Shown: positions 21,937 to 33,540 of the stretch, piece by piece
Layout: each line of letters opens with the position of its first letter
How positions within the stretch are numbered: position 1 is the stretch's first letter
Assembly (NCBI GenBank): GCA_930367215.1
Contig: OV884059.1
Span: 67,365,393 to 67,429,392, forward strand
Origin: Pollenia angustigena
Taxonomy: Eukaryota > Arthropoda > Insecta > Diptera > Polleniidae
Direction of reading: 5' to 3'
DNA: 64,000 nucleotides
Position numbers and translations under genes: made by a program
Notes under the pieces: model-generated
What the model was told of the DNA's origin: nothing
Database searches by the model: none
Seen by the model: the letters and a program-made list of their open reading frames with translations, nothing else

Positions 21937-23105
21937 GATAAAAGTTTTGCTACTTTTTTTTAGATTTTTTATACATATACGAAACGAAGAAAAATAAGCG
22001 TAAATAATAAAAAAGGGAAAATAATTTAAAATGTGTAAAATCCTTAAAAAAAAATCCCCGAATATTTTTAAATCCCCAATCCACAAATTAATTACTTTGC
22101 CCTTTTTGCTCGCAATAAGTCCCCAAGTCTGGCAGCCGACAATTCAGCTAAAACTTTACAGGATCTGATTTTCTTTATAAATGTTTTGTAAGTCTTTTTA
22201 GAGAAATTGCTGAAAGCAGGTTCGTTATTTGCTCTTTTTTTAACTTCCACCAGGAAGACATAACTCTTTTCACAAACCAACTATTGTTATACCAAAACCA
22301 CATTAAAGAAATTTTTTTAAGATTGTTTGCCTTGACTTTGTAAACTATGAAATTGTACAATGGAAAAGCTGCGTTTTTACAATGTTGAATTTATTTATAA
22401 AGTGTTTTTAACCCTAGAATTTCATACTTATTTTTATGATACTAACGTTGATACTCACAAGAGCAAAAATAATAAAATACTTACGAGACATAATTGAAAT
22501 TTCGCTTAATCAATAATTTGTTACTGATGTTAATAAAATAAAATAAATTAATAATCTTATTTAATATTATATAATAAAAACAGAAGAATTAAGGGAACTA
22601 CTTAGTTTGGATAGTTTTTCAAAACATAAGAAAAAAATTTAAGAAAATAGTTATCCTTTAAATATATAAATAGAACTAACTAAATAAATAAAATAAGGTT
22701 ACGGGTTTCACCAGGTTCAGTCTTCAATTTGTGCAAGAGGCAAAAAGTTCTATTTTGTGCTCCGCACACAGGCTTATTTCCATTTTAAGCACACTAATTT
22801 TGCCATTCGCCGTTTAAACGGAGGACAAAACACGCATATCAGTTATTTCTTTATCAGTCAAAACTATTGTATGTGCTTTTATATAAAAAACACAAAGCCT
22901 CAAATACGAACTGAAAAAAACTATACACTGGAAATTTATAGTAAAAGTTACATAAGCATTATACTTCCTCGACGACGCATATGCAAAGAAAAACCTATTT
23001 AGCCAAGGCGTAGACACCTCTACATGCGCACACATTAAGAGTATACCAACGGCTGCCGCTATACGAAAAATCAGATTAAAAAGAAATAAATACTGAATAA
23101 AAACA
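21937..23105. other. AT-rich sequence, no supported gene
   Basis: Short frames on both strands show no known motif. The word ATCCCC near 22050-22080 belongs to the repeat described at 20661. Nothing else recognised. Confidence 0.35.
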
Positions 23106-23109
23106 TGCA

Positions 23110-23219
23110 TGACGTTCTAGAAATATCGATATATTATTTTAAATATCAGCGATATATATTAAAATTTATATTTTCAAATATTGATATTTTAATACGTTGA
23201 TAATTATTTCCCATCCCTA
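23110..23219 (-). mobile_element. One end of a hAT-like element (TAGGGATGGGAAAT)
   Basis: Read on the minus strand, the terminus TAGGGATGGGAAAT at 23219 is followed by AT-rich sequence with ATCGATA-type words. It is similar to the end at 213 and reminiscent of the ends at 60534 and of Ac-type TIRs. The other end and TSD were not found. Confidence 0.35.
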
Positions 23220-23221
23220 GT

Positions 23222-23770
23222 AGGGAACAACTCAGGGATATTTCACCTCTTGGTGGTCAGTTGTACCTGGAATCCGAATTGATAGGCCTCCTGAAGTCTT
23301 CGTGATTTATTGAGACCGAAAGCTGACTAGAGTTCCTCCCAATCTAGTGCCATCGTAGGCAGGTAACGAGCTGACTATTAGTTGAGACCTCCGTTAGTAT
23401 ACGATAGGATGATGTTTTCTGATAGAAGGTTGCGAAAGTCTGCTTCTTCCTGATACTTTCGGGAATCACGTGTTGGTTGTGGTTTATACCCAAAATACCA
23501 CCAACGGGCTGATTTTTTCACTGCATGTAGGAGAGCTTGGCCTAAGAAAGATTTCCCCTCAGTGCCTTTAATATTCCTCAGAAGCTGCTGGCATTAATAG
23601 CCTTGTAGGTAAGATATTTTTGGCTTCAAAAAAGGAGCGAGTGTATCTTTTTTGCCAGATTATACACTTGAAATTGCCACCAGGGTATGATGGTGCCTCC
23701 GACATTCGGGAGCGCCTGGTAAACGCATAATTTGTCACCAAGTGCTTTAGAACCATCATAAGATTATGGC
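23222..23770. repeat. Unclassified GC-richer repeat, copy 1
   Basis: About 550 bases, clearly less AT-rich than the surroundings. It shares ordered blocks with 39312-39790: ATATTTCACCT, CCTCCGTTAGT, GCGAGTGTAT..CC.GATTAT.CACTT, and TTTGTCACC.AGTG. The two copies are strongly diverged but collinear. No long open frame. The family is unknown to me. Confidence 0.55.
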
Positions 23771-24550
23771 AAATCGCAAGTGCTCATGTTAATCATTTCA
23801 ACATCTGGTACACTAGAAATAGTCAAAGCTAATCTAAAGGTTCTTAAAACGGCGAGACTTTATAGCTGACAATTTTAAGCTTAAGGGGTAAGAAATTGAT
23901 ATATAATTATTACTGATTTATAGTACCGAAATGGATGGTGAAATGGGCAAACGACGGTTACAGATATGCTGGGGACCTCTACCGATTCCGGGGTGAAGCA
24001 AAAAATCACAGTGATTTCTTCTAACAATCAGAATTAAGAGAATAACCTATTACTTACATAATTTTGCAGTGTTATCACATTTAAAGTTTAAATATTTGTT
24101 CCCACCGTACCAATCTCCGCTCCGTTATTAAAAAAATGTTGTTTTGAAACCAATTCTGTCACAATTCAAATAATGAGTACAAACTTGAGTATTCAAACGA
24201 CCATTTAAAACTGCTTTTTTTCATTTAACGAATACTTTGAACAGTTTATGCCGATTAATCGATTATTCGAAAATTTGTTTTGTCACAGTACATATTACTT
24301 TTTTTCTTTTATGTAAAAAACTAGACGGTACTTTTTAAATACATTTTGATTGTTTCTTAACTCAGGAACATTTCCTTCGAGTAAAATTTTTTTGACTGAA
24401 ACCAAACAGTACCCATGTTCTGTAACTTTAGTGAGAACTTCTTGCATCGAAAAGATGTGAAACAAACTATTCCATCGTTTCTCGAAAAGTGAGAAAAATG
24501 TGTGTCTGTAACCCATGTCGAAACTATTAAAAGAGATTACGTCGTTACGT
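23771..24550. other. Nothing recognised
   Basis: AT-rich sequence left of the hAT element. A 73-codon minus-strand frame at 24295-24516 has no known motif and is not called. Confidence 0.35.
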
Positions 24551-24863
24551 TATAAAAGTAGGGTTTCTAATTTCCCGGACTGTTTCTATTCCCGGGAAAC
24601 GAAACGAAAAAAATCTTATTCCCGGGAATCCCGGGATTCTTTGCATACAACAATGATTTCATTAAATGAGTTTAATACGACAGTTTTTACTTTTTTAAAA
24701 GAATATACACATATACACAACAGTCCAAAAAAATTAGCTTTATTAATTCCACAGAAAACCACAACAAAACCAAATAAATTGTTAAATTCACACGTACATG
24801 TGCAATGCACACATTGTGCATATTATATATGTATGTATATATATTTTTTTTTTTTTTTGGAGA

Positions 24864-25214
24864 TTACGCATTATTAAAACTTATTAAAATATAGTAGGTT
24901 TTATTAACAGCAAATTGGTAAAATGAATTTTCTTTTAAGAAAAAATTTTTAAGTATTATTAAAGCATTTCTAATGCTCCCGCTTTCTACAGACGTTGGTT
25001 TTATAGTAAGAAGCGCATCATACAAAGATTTTAAATTTGTTGGCCTGTTACCCGTGACTTCAAAGACGTCAAATTCTTTTTTAAAGACATTTTCAGGCTT
25101 TTGTATTTTCTTTACATTTATTTTTTTAGAATTTGTAGATGGTTCATCATCTGGTGTTGGTGATGATGTATCGTGTACATTTTCATTTTCTACTTCAAGA
25201 AGCTCTTTAGACAT
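24864..25214 (-). pseudogene. hAT transposase C-terminal fragment
   Basis: A 116-residue frame. The stretch TNLKSLYDALLTIKPTSVES corresponds to the hAT dimerisation region, in which family members continue SER.FS..G. Here the text jumps after VES to RNALIILKNFFLKEN, which resembles the block that normally comes some 25 residues later; an internal deletion is the simplest reading. The catalytic core is absent. It cannot encode an active transposase. Confidence 0.65.
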
Positions 25215-25435
25215 TTCATCAGCAATTTAAAAGACGGTCGATTTACTGGCGTAGTAAAAATAGTTCGATTTGAAGGTAGTTTTTAGTAATTTTAGTAAAT
25301 AATCCAAATTTTTTAATATTTTTAATTAGGCTTAAGTTCATTAAATTTAATTTTCATTAAATTATTTTTATGAAGAAAGGAATTTTTACAACATGAAAAT
25401 TAATTAAAATTTATTGATAATTTTTCATTCTTGAC

Positions 25436-25507
25436 TCAATCTGGGCTCGAACCCAGTTGTTTACGGACAGGTTACCCTGACATGTTTCGATTGCAACCAC
25501 TCAATCT
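25436..25507 (-). other. tRNA-like segment within each 565-bp unit (first copy)
   Basis: Read on the minus strand each unit contains AGATTGAGTGG (A-box-like, imperfect) and, about 50 bases later, GGGTTCGAGCCC (close to the RNA polymerase III B box GGTTCGANTCC). The diverged relative at 60652-60668 has a perfect T-arm, CTGGG-TTCGATT-CCCAG. I see no matching acceptor stem, so this is not a functional tRNA. A tRNA-derived SINE ancestry is an inference. Confidence 0.4.
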
Positions 25508-28500
25508 CCTCAGAGGGCTTGCCGTTTAACACTCGCAGCCATCGACGACTGCTGACGTCATAAGTCAAACATCAATCCTTAAACCAAATTGTATTCAACC
25601 TTTGGTAGATCGAAATTTGCTTTGAATGATTATCTATTTTAATTTATTTTAACATGTTATTCCTTTACTTCTGTTTTTTCGTACTTTTGTCAAGAATTCT
25701 TCTTGAAGTTCAAAGTACATATTTTTTGTTTTTTCATTTTTTGTCTTTCTTATTCTTGTTGACCTTTTCAGCACAACTTGAAGGACAAATGCAAACATAG
25801 AGCTCGTGCCTTAGCTTTAACAATTATTAGTATTGTGGTTATTTTATTGAACTATTTATGGTTTTTAATCCAAATTTTTTAATATTTTTAATTAGGCTTA
25901 AGTTCATTAAATTTAATTTTCATTAAATTATTTTTATGAAGAAAGGAATTTTACAACATGAAAATTAATTAAAATTTATTGATAATTTTTCATTCTTGAC
26001 TCAATCTGGGCTCGAACCCAGGTGTTTACGGACAGGTTACCCTGACATGTTTCGATTGCAACCACTCAATCTCCTCAGAGGGCTTGCCGTTTAACACTCG
26101 CAGCCATCGACGACTGCTGACGTCATTAGTCAAACATCAATCCTTAAACCAAATTGTATTCAACCTTTGGTAGATCGAAATTTGCTTTGAATGATTATCT
26201 ATTTTAATTTATTTTAACATGTTATTCCTTTACTTCTGTTTTTTCGTACTTTTGTCAAGAATTCTTCTTGAAGTTCAAAGTACATATTTTTTGTTTTTTC
26301 ATTTTTTGTCTTTCTTATTCTTGTTGACCTTTTCAGCACAACTTGAAGGACAAATGCAAACATAGAGCTCGTGCCTTAGCTTTAACAATTATTAGTATTG
26401 TGGTTATTTTATTGAACTATTTATGGTTTTTAATCCAAATTTTTTAATATTTTTAATTAGGCTTAAGTTCATTAAATTTAATTTTCATTAAATTATTTTT
26501 ATGAAGAAAGGAATTTTACAACATGAAAATTAATTAAAATTTATTGATAATTTTTCATTCTTGACTCAATCTGGGCTCGAACCCAGGTGTTTACGGACAG
26601 GTTACCCTGACATGTTTCGATTGCAACCACTCAATCTCCTCAGAGGGCTTGCCGTTTAACACTCGCAGCCATCGACGACTGCTGACGTCATTAGTCAAAC
26701 ATCAATCCTTAAACCAAATTGCATTCAACCTTTGGTAGATCGAAATTTGCTTTGAATGATTATCTATTTTAATTTATTTTAACATGTTATTCCTTTACTT
26801 CTGTTTTTTCGTACTTTTGTCAAGAATTCTTCTTGAAGTTCAAAGTACATATTTTTTGTTTTTTCATTTTTTGTCTTTCTTATTCTTGTTGACCTTTTCA
26901 GCACAACTTGAAGGACAAATGCAAACATAGAGCTCGTGCCTTAGCTTTAACAATTATTAGTATTGTGGTTATTTTATTGAACTATTTATGGTTTTTAATC
27001 CAAATTTTTTAATATTTTTAATTAGGCTTAAGTTCATTAAATTTAATTTTCATTAAATTATTTTTATGAAGAAAGGAATTTTACAACATGAAAATTAATT
27101 AAAATTTATTGATAATTTTTCATTCTTGACTCAATCTGGGCTCGAACCCAGGTGTTTACGGACAGGTTACCCTGACATGTTTCGATTGCAACCACTCAAT
27201 CTCCTCAGAGGGCTTGCCGTTTAACACTCGCAGCCATCGACGACTGCTGACGTCATTAGTCAAACATCAATCCTTAAACCAAATTGTATTCAACCTTTGG
27301 TAGATCGAAATTTGCTTTGAATGATTATCTATTTTAATTTATTTTAACATGTTATTCCTTTACTTCTGTTTTTTCGTACTTCTGTCAAGAATTCTTCTTG
27401 AAGTTCAAAGTACATATTTTTTGTTTTTTCATTTTTTGCCTTTTTTATTCTTGTTGACCTTTTCAGCACAACTTGAAGGACAAATGCAAACATAGAGCTC
27501 GTGCCTTAGCTTTAACAATTATTAGTATTGTGGTTATTTTATTGAACTATTTATGGTTTTTAATCCAAATTTTTTAATATTTTTAATTAGGCTTAAGTTC
27601 ATTAAATTTAATTTTCATTAAATTATTTTTATGAAGAAAGGAATTTTACAACATGAAAATTAATTAAAATTTATTGATAATTTTTCATTCTTGACTCAAT
27701 CTGGGCTCGAACCCAGGTGTTTACGGACAGGTTACCCTGACATGTTTCGATTGCAACCACTCAATCTCCTCAGAGGGCTTGCCGTTTAACACTCGCAGCC
27801 ATCGACGACTGCTGACGTCATTAGTCAAACATCAATCCTTAAACCAAATTGTATTCAACCTTTGGTAGATCGAAATTTGCTTTGAATGATTATCTATTTT
27901 AATTTATTTTAACATGTTATTCCTTTACTTCTGTTTTTTCGTACTTTTGTCAAGAATTCTTCTTGAAGTTCAAAGTACATATTTTTTGTTTTTTCATTTT
28001 TTGTCTTTCTTATTCTTGTTGACCTTTTCAGCACAACTTGAAGGACAAATGCAAACATAGAGCTCGTGCCTTAGCTTTAACAATTATTAGTATTGTGGTT
28101 ATTTTATTGAACTATTTATGGTTTTTAATCCAAATTTTTTAATATTTTTAATTAGGCTTAAGTTCATAAAATTTAATTTTCATTAAATTATTTTTATGAA
28201 GAAAGGAATTTTACAACATGAAAATTAATTAAAATTTATTGATAATTTTTCATTCTTGACTCAATCTGGGCTCGAACCCAGGTGTTTACGGACAGGTTAC
28301 CCTGACATGTTTCGATTGCAACCACTCAATCTCCTCAGAGGGCTTGCCGTTTAACACTCGCAGCCATCGACGACTGCTGACGTCATTAGTCAAACATCAA
28401 TCCTTAAACCAAATTGTATTCAACCTTTGGTAGATCGAAATTTGCTTTGAATGATTATCTATTTTAATTTATTTTAACATGTTATTCCTTTACTTCTGTT

Positions 28501-31500
28501 TTTTCGTACTTCTGTCAAGAATTCTTCTTGAAGTTCAAAGTACATATTTTTTGTTTTTTCATTTTTTGCCTTTTTTATTCTTGTTGACCTTTTCAGCACA
28601 ACTTGAAGGACAAATGCAAACATAGAGCTCGTGCCTTAGCTTTAACAATTATTAGTATTGTGGTTATTTTATTGAACTATTTATGGTTTTTAATCCAAAT
28701 TTTTTAATATTTTTAATTAGGCTTAAGTTCATTAAATTTAATTTTCATTAAATTATTTTTATGAAGAAAGGAATTTTACAACATGAAAATTAATTAAAAT
28801 TTATTGATAATTTTTCATTCTTGACTCAATCTGGGCTCGAACCCAGGTGTTTACGGACAGGTTACCCTGACATGTTTCGATTGCAACCACTCAATCTCCT
28901 CAGAGGGCTTGCCGTTTAACACTCGCAGCCATCGACGACTGCTGACGTCATTAGTCAAACATCAATCCTTAAACCAAATTGTATTCAACCTTTGGTAGAT
29001 CGAAATTTGCTTTGAATGATTATCTATTTTAATTTATTTTAACATGTTATTCCTTTACTTCTGTTTTTTCGTACTTTTGTCAAGAATTCTTCTTGAAGTT
29101 CAAAGTACATATTTTTTGTTTTTTCATTTTTTGTCTTTCTTATTCTTGTTGACCTTTTCAGCACAACTTGAAGGACAAATGCAAACATAGAGCTCGTGCC
29201 TTAGCTTTAACAATTATTAGTATTGTGGTTATTTTATTGAACTATTTATGGTTTTTAATCCAAATTTTTTAATATTTTTAATTAGGCTTAAGTTCATAAA
29301 ATTTAATTTTCATTAAATTATTTTTATGAAGAAAGGAATTTTACAACATGAAAATTAATTAAAATTTATTGATAATTTTTCATTCTTGACTCAATCTGGG
29401 CTCGAACCCAGGTGTTTACGGACAGGTTACCCTGACATGTTTCGATTGCAACCACTCAATCTCCTCAGAGGGCTTGCCGTTTAACACTCGCAGCCATCGA
29501 CGACTGCTGACGTCATTAGTCAAACATCAATCCTTAAACCAAATTGTATTCAACCTTTGGTAGATCGAAATTTGCTTTGAATGATTATCTATTTTAATTT
29601 ATTTTAACATGTTATTCCTTTACTTCTGTTTTTTCGTACTTTTGTCAAGAATTCTTCTTGAAGTTCAAAGTACTTATTTTTTGTTTTTTCATTTTTTGTC
29701 TTTCTTATTCTTGTTGACCTTTTCAGCACAACTTGAAGGACAAATGCAAACATAGAGTTCGTGCCTTAGCTTTAACAATTATTAGTATTGTGGTTATTTT
29801 ATTGAACTATTTATGGTTTTTAATCCAAATTTTTTAATATTTTTAATTAGGCTTAAGTTCATTAAATTTAATTTTCATTAAATTATTTTTATGAAGAAAG
29901 GAATTTTACAACATGAAAATTAATTAAAATTTATTGATAATTTTTCATTCTTGACTCAACCTGGGCTCGAACCCAGGTGTTTACGGACAGGTTACCCTGA
30001 CATGTTTCGATTGCAACCACTCAATCTCCTCAGAGGGCTTGCCGTTTAACACTCGCAGCCATCGACGACTGCTGACGTCATTAGTCAAACATCAATCCTT
30101 AAACCAAATTGTATTCAACCTTTGGTAGATCGAAATTTGCTTTGAATGATTATCTATTTAAATTTATTTTAACATGTTATTCCTTTACTTCTGTTTTTTC
30201 GTACTTTTGTCAAGAATTCTTCTTGAAGTTCAAAGTACATATTTTTTGTTTTTTCATTTTTTGTCTTTCTTATTCTTGTTGACCTTTTCAGCACAACTTG
30301 AAGGACAAATGCAAACATAGAGCTCGTGCCTTAGCTTTAACAATTATTAGTATTGTGGTTATTTTATTGAACTATTTATGGTTTTTAATCCAAATTTTTT
30401 AATATTTTTAATTAGGCTTAAGTTCATTAAATTTAATTTTCATTAAATTATTTTTATGAAGAAAGGAATTTTACAACATGATAATTAATTAAAATTTATT
30501 GATAATTTTTCATTCTTGACTCAATCTGGGCTCGAACCCAGGTGTTTACGGACAGGTTACCCTGACATGTTTCGATTGCAACCACTCAATCTCCTCAGAG
30601 GGCTTGCCGTTTAACACTCGCAGCCATCGACGACTGCTGACGTCATTAGTCAAACATCAATCCTTAAACCAAATTGTATTCAACCTTTGGTAGATCGAAA
30701 TTTGCTTTGAATGATTATCTATTTTAATTTATTTTAACATGTTATTCCTTTACTTCTGTTTTTTCGTACTTTTGTCAAGAATTCTTCTTGAAGTTCAAAG
30801 TACATATTTTTTGTTTTTTCATTTTTTGTCTTTCTTATTCTTGTTGACCTTTTCAGCACAACTTGAAGGACAAATGCAAACATAGAGCTCGTGCCTTAGC
30901 TTTAACAATTATTAGTATTGTGGTTATTTTATTGAACTATTTATGGTTTTTAATCCAAATTTTTTAATATTTTTAATTAGGCTTAAGTTCATAAAATTTA
31001 ATTTTCATTAAATTATTTTTATGAAGAAAGGAATTTTACAACATGAAAATTAATTAAAATTTATTGATAATTTTTCATTCTTGACTCAATCTGGGCTCGA
31101 ACCCAGGTGTTTACGGACAGGTTACCCTGACATGTTTCGATTGCAACCACTCAATCTCCTCAGAGGGCTTGCCGTTTAACACTAGCAGCCATCGACGACT
31201 GCTGACGTCATTAGTCAAACATCAATCCTTAAACCAAATTGTATTCAACCTTTGGTAGATCGAAATTTGCTTTGAATGATTATCTATTTTAATTTATTTT
31301 AACATGTTATTCCTTTACTTCTGTTTTTTCGTACTTTTGTCAAGAATTCTTCTTGAAGTTCAAAGTACTTATTTTTTGTTTTTTCATTTTTTGTCTTTCT
31401 TATTCTTGTTGACCTTTTCAGCACAACTTGAAGGACAAATGCAAACATAGAGCTCGTGCCTTAGCTTTAACAATTATTAGTATTGTGGTTATTTTATTGA

Positions 31501-32635
31501 ACTATTTATGGTTTTTAATCCAAATTTTTTAATATTTTTAATTAGGCTTAAGTTCATTAAATTTAATTTTCATTAAATTATTTTTATGAAGAAAGGAATT
31601 TTACAACATGAAAATTAATTAAAATTTATTGATAATTTTTCATTCTTGACTCAATCTGGGCTCGAACCCAGGTGTTTACGGACAGGTTACCCTGACATGT
31701 TTCGATTGCAACCACTCAATCTCCTCAGAGGGCTTGCCGTTTAACACTCGCAGCCATCGACGACTGCTGACGTCATTAGTCAAACATCAATCCTTAAACC
31801 AAATTGTATTCAACCTTTGGTAGATCGAAATTTGCTTTGAATGATTATCTATTTTAATTTATTTTAACATGTTATTCCTTTACTTCTGTTTTTTCGTACT
31901 TCTGTCAAGAATTCTTCTTGAAGTTCAAAGTACATATTTTTTGTTTTTTCATTTTTTGTCTTTTTTATTCTTGTTGACCTTTTCAGCACAACTTGAAGGA
32001 CAAATGCAAACATAGAGCTCGTGCCTTAGCTTTAACAATTATTAGTATTGTGGTTATTTTATTGAACTATTTATGGTTTTTAATCCAAATTTTTTAATAT
32101 TTTTAATTAGGCTTAAGTTCATTAAATTTAATTTTCATTAAATTATTTTTATGAAGAAAGGAATTTTACAACATGAAAATTAATTAAAATTTATTGATAA
32201 TTTTTCATTCTTGACTCAATCTGGGCTCGAACCCAGGTGTTTACGGACAGGTTACCCTGACATGTTTCGATTGCAACCACTCAATCTCCTCAGAGGGCTT
32301 GCCGTTTAACACTCGCAGCCATCGACGACTGCTGACGTCATTAGTCAAACATCAATCCTTAAACCAAATTGTATTCAACCTTTGGTAGATCGAAATTTGC
32401 TTTGAATGATTATCTATTTTAATTTATTTTAACATGTTATTCCTTTACTTCTGTTTTTTCGTACTTTTGTCAAGAATTCTTCTTGAAGTTCAAAGTACAT
32501 ATTTTTTGTTTTTTCATTTTTTGTCTTTCTTATTCTTGTTGACCTTTTCAGCACAACTTGAAGGACAAATGCAAACATAGAGCTCGTGCCTTAGCTTTAA
32601 CAATTATTAGTATTGTGGTTATTTTATTGAACTAT

Positions 32636-33350
32636 TTAATTTTAATTAATTTTCATGTTGTAAAATTCCTTTCTTCATAAAAATAATTTAATGAAAATTA
32701 AATTTAATGAACTTAAGCCTAATTAAAAATATTAAAAAATTTGGATTAAAAACCATAAATAGTTCAATAAAATAACCACAATACTAATAATTGTTAAAGC
32801 TAAGGCACGAGCTCTATGTTTGCATTTGTCCTTCAAGTTGTGCTGAAAAGGTCAACAAGAATAAGAAAGACAAAAAATGAAAAAACAAAAAATATGTACT
32901 TTGAACTTCAAGAAGAATTCTTGACAAAAGTACGAAAAAACAGAAGTAAAGGAATAACATGTTAAAATAAATTAAAATAGATAATCATTCAAAGCAAATT
33001 TCGATCTACCAAAGATTGAATACAATTTGGTTTAAGGATTGATGTTTGACTAATGACGTCAGCAGTCGTCGATGGCTGCGAGTGTTAAACGGCAAGCCCT
33101 CTGAGGAGATTGAGTGGTTGCAATCGAAACATGTCAGGGTAACCTGTCCGTAAACACCTGGGTTCGAGCCCAGATTGAGTCAAGAATGAAAAATTATCAA
33201 TAAATTTTAATTAATTTTCATGTTGTAAAATTCCTTTCTTCATAAAAATAATTTAATGAAAATTAAATTTAATGAACTTAAGCCTAATTAAAAATATTAA
33301 AAAATTTGGATTAAAAACCATAAATAGTTCAATAAAATAACCACAATACT
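32636..33350 (-). repeat. Inverted terminal section of the 565-bp array
   Basis: Reverse-complement of about 1.27 units, abutting the thirteenth direct unit. It makes the block end with inverted copies, foldback-style. The junction sequence around 32630-32650 is AT-rich. It is nearly identical to the direct units. Confidence 0.9.
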
Positions 33351-33540
33351 AATTTTAGTAAATATTATACATAATTTTATTGCTCGTTTTTGGTTTTAAC
33401 GATGCTAAGAAAATAAAATTTCAAAAAATTTAATCTTAAATTCCCGAAAATTCCCGGAAAACAATAACCCGGGATTCATTTAAAAAAAGTGTCCCGGGAT
33501 TCCCGGGAATTCTTTCCCGCGTAGAAACTCTATATAAAAG

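Larger units (their letters stand above)
25301..33350. repeat. 565-bp tandem repeat array: 13 direct units plus about 1.3 inverted units
   Basis: A landmark (CTGGGCTCGAACCCA) occurs at 25441 and then every 565 bases exactly to 32221, thirteen times; unit 1 has one extra T early on. Units begin AATCCAAATTTTTTAATA. The thirteenth stops a few bases short at 32638. There the sequence turns over, and an inverted stretch of about 715 bases runs to 33350. Exact 13-bp direct repeats aattttagtaaat flank the whole block (25288-25300 and 33351-33363). Units differ by scattered single bases. No open frame spans a unit. Fragments of the same sequence occur at 60599-60985 and 63169-63512. Confidence 0.95.
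24559..33532 (-). mobile_element. hAT transposon remnant enlarged by a satellite-like array (8.97 kb)
   Basis: Imperfect TIRs TAGGGTTTCTA (24559-24569) and TAGAGTTTCTA on the minus strand at the right end (33522-33532) differ at one base. The 8-bp target duplication tataaaag is exact (24551-24558 and 33533-33540). Both subterminal regions are rich in CCCGGGAAT-type words. A transposase C-terminus remnant lies on the minus strand near the left end. Without the internal 25301-33350 block the element is only about 0.92 kb, a normal size for a non-autonomous hAT. A related end is visible near 44937-44970. Confidence 0.88.

Noticed and set aside
24515..24877. 120-codon plus-strand frame
   Set aside because: It overlaps the hAT end and its repeats, includes simple sequence near its end, and opposes the hAT fragment. 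Chance frame.
25436..25507. Functional tRNA gene
   Set aside because: No acceptor stem pairs, the T loop is one base short in the array units, and the A box is imperfect. Only ancestry is suggested.
25301..33350. CRISPR-like regular spacing
   Set aside because: Units are 565 bp, identical throughout without distinct spacers, in an evident insect genome. It is a tandem repeat.
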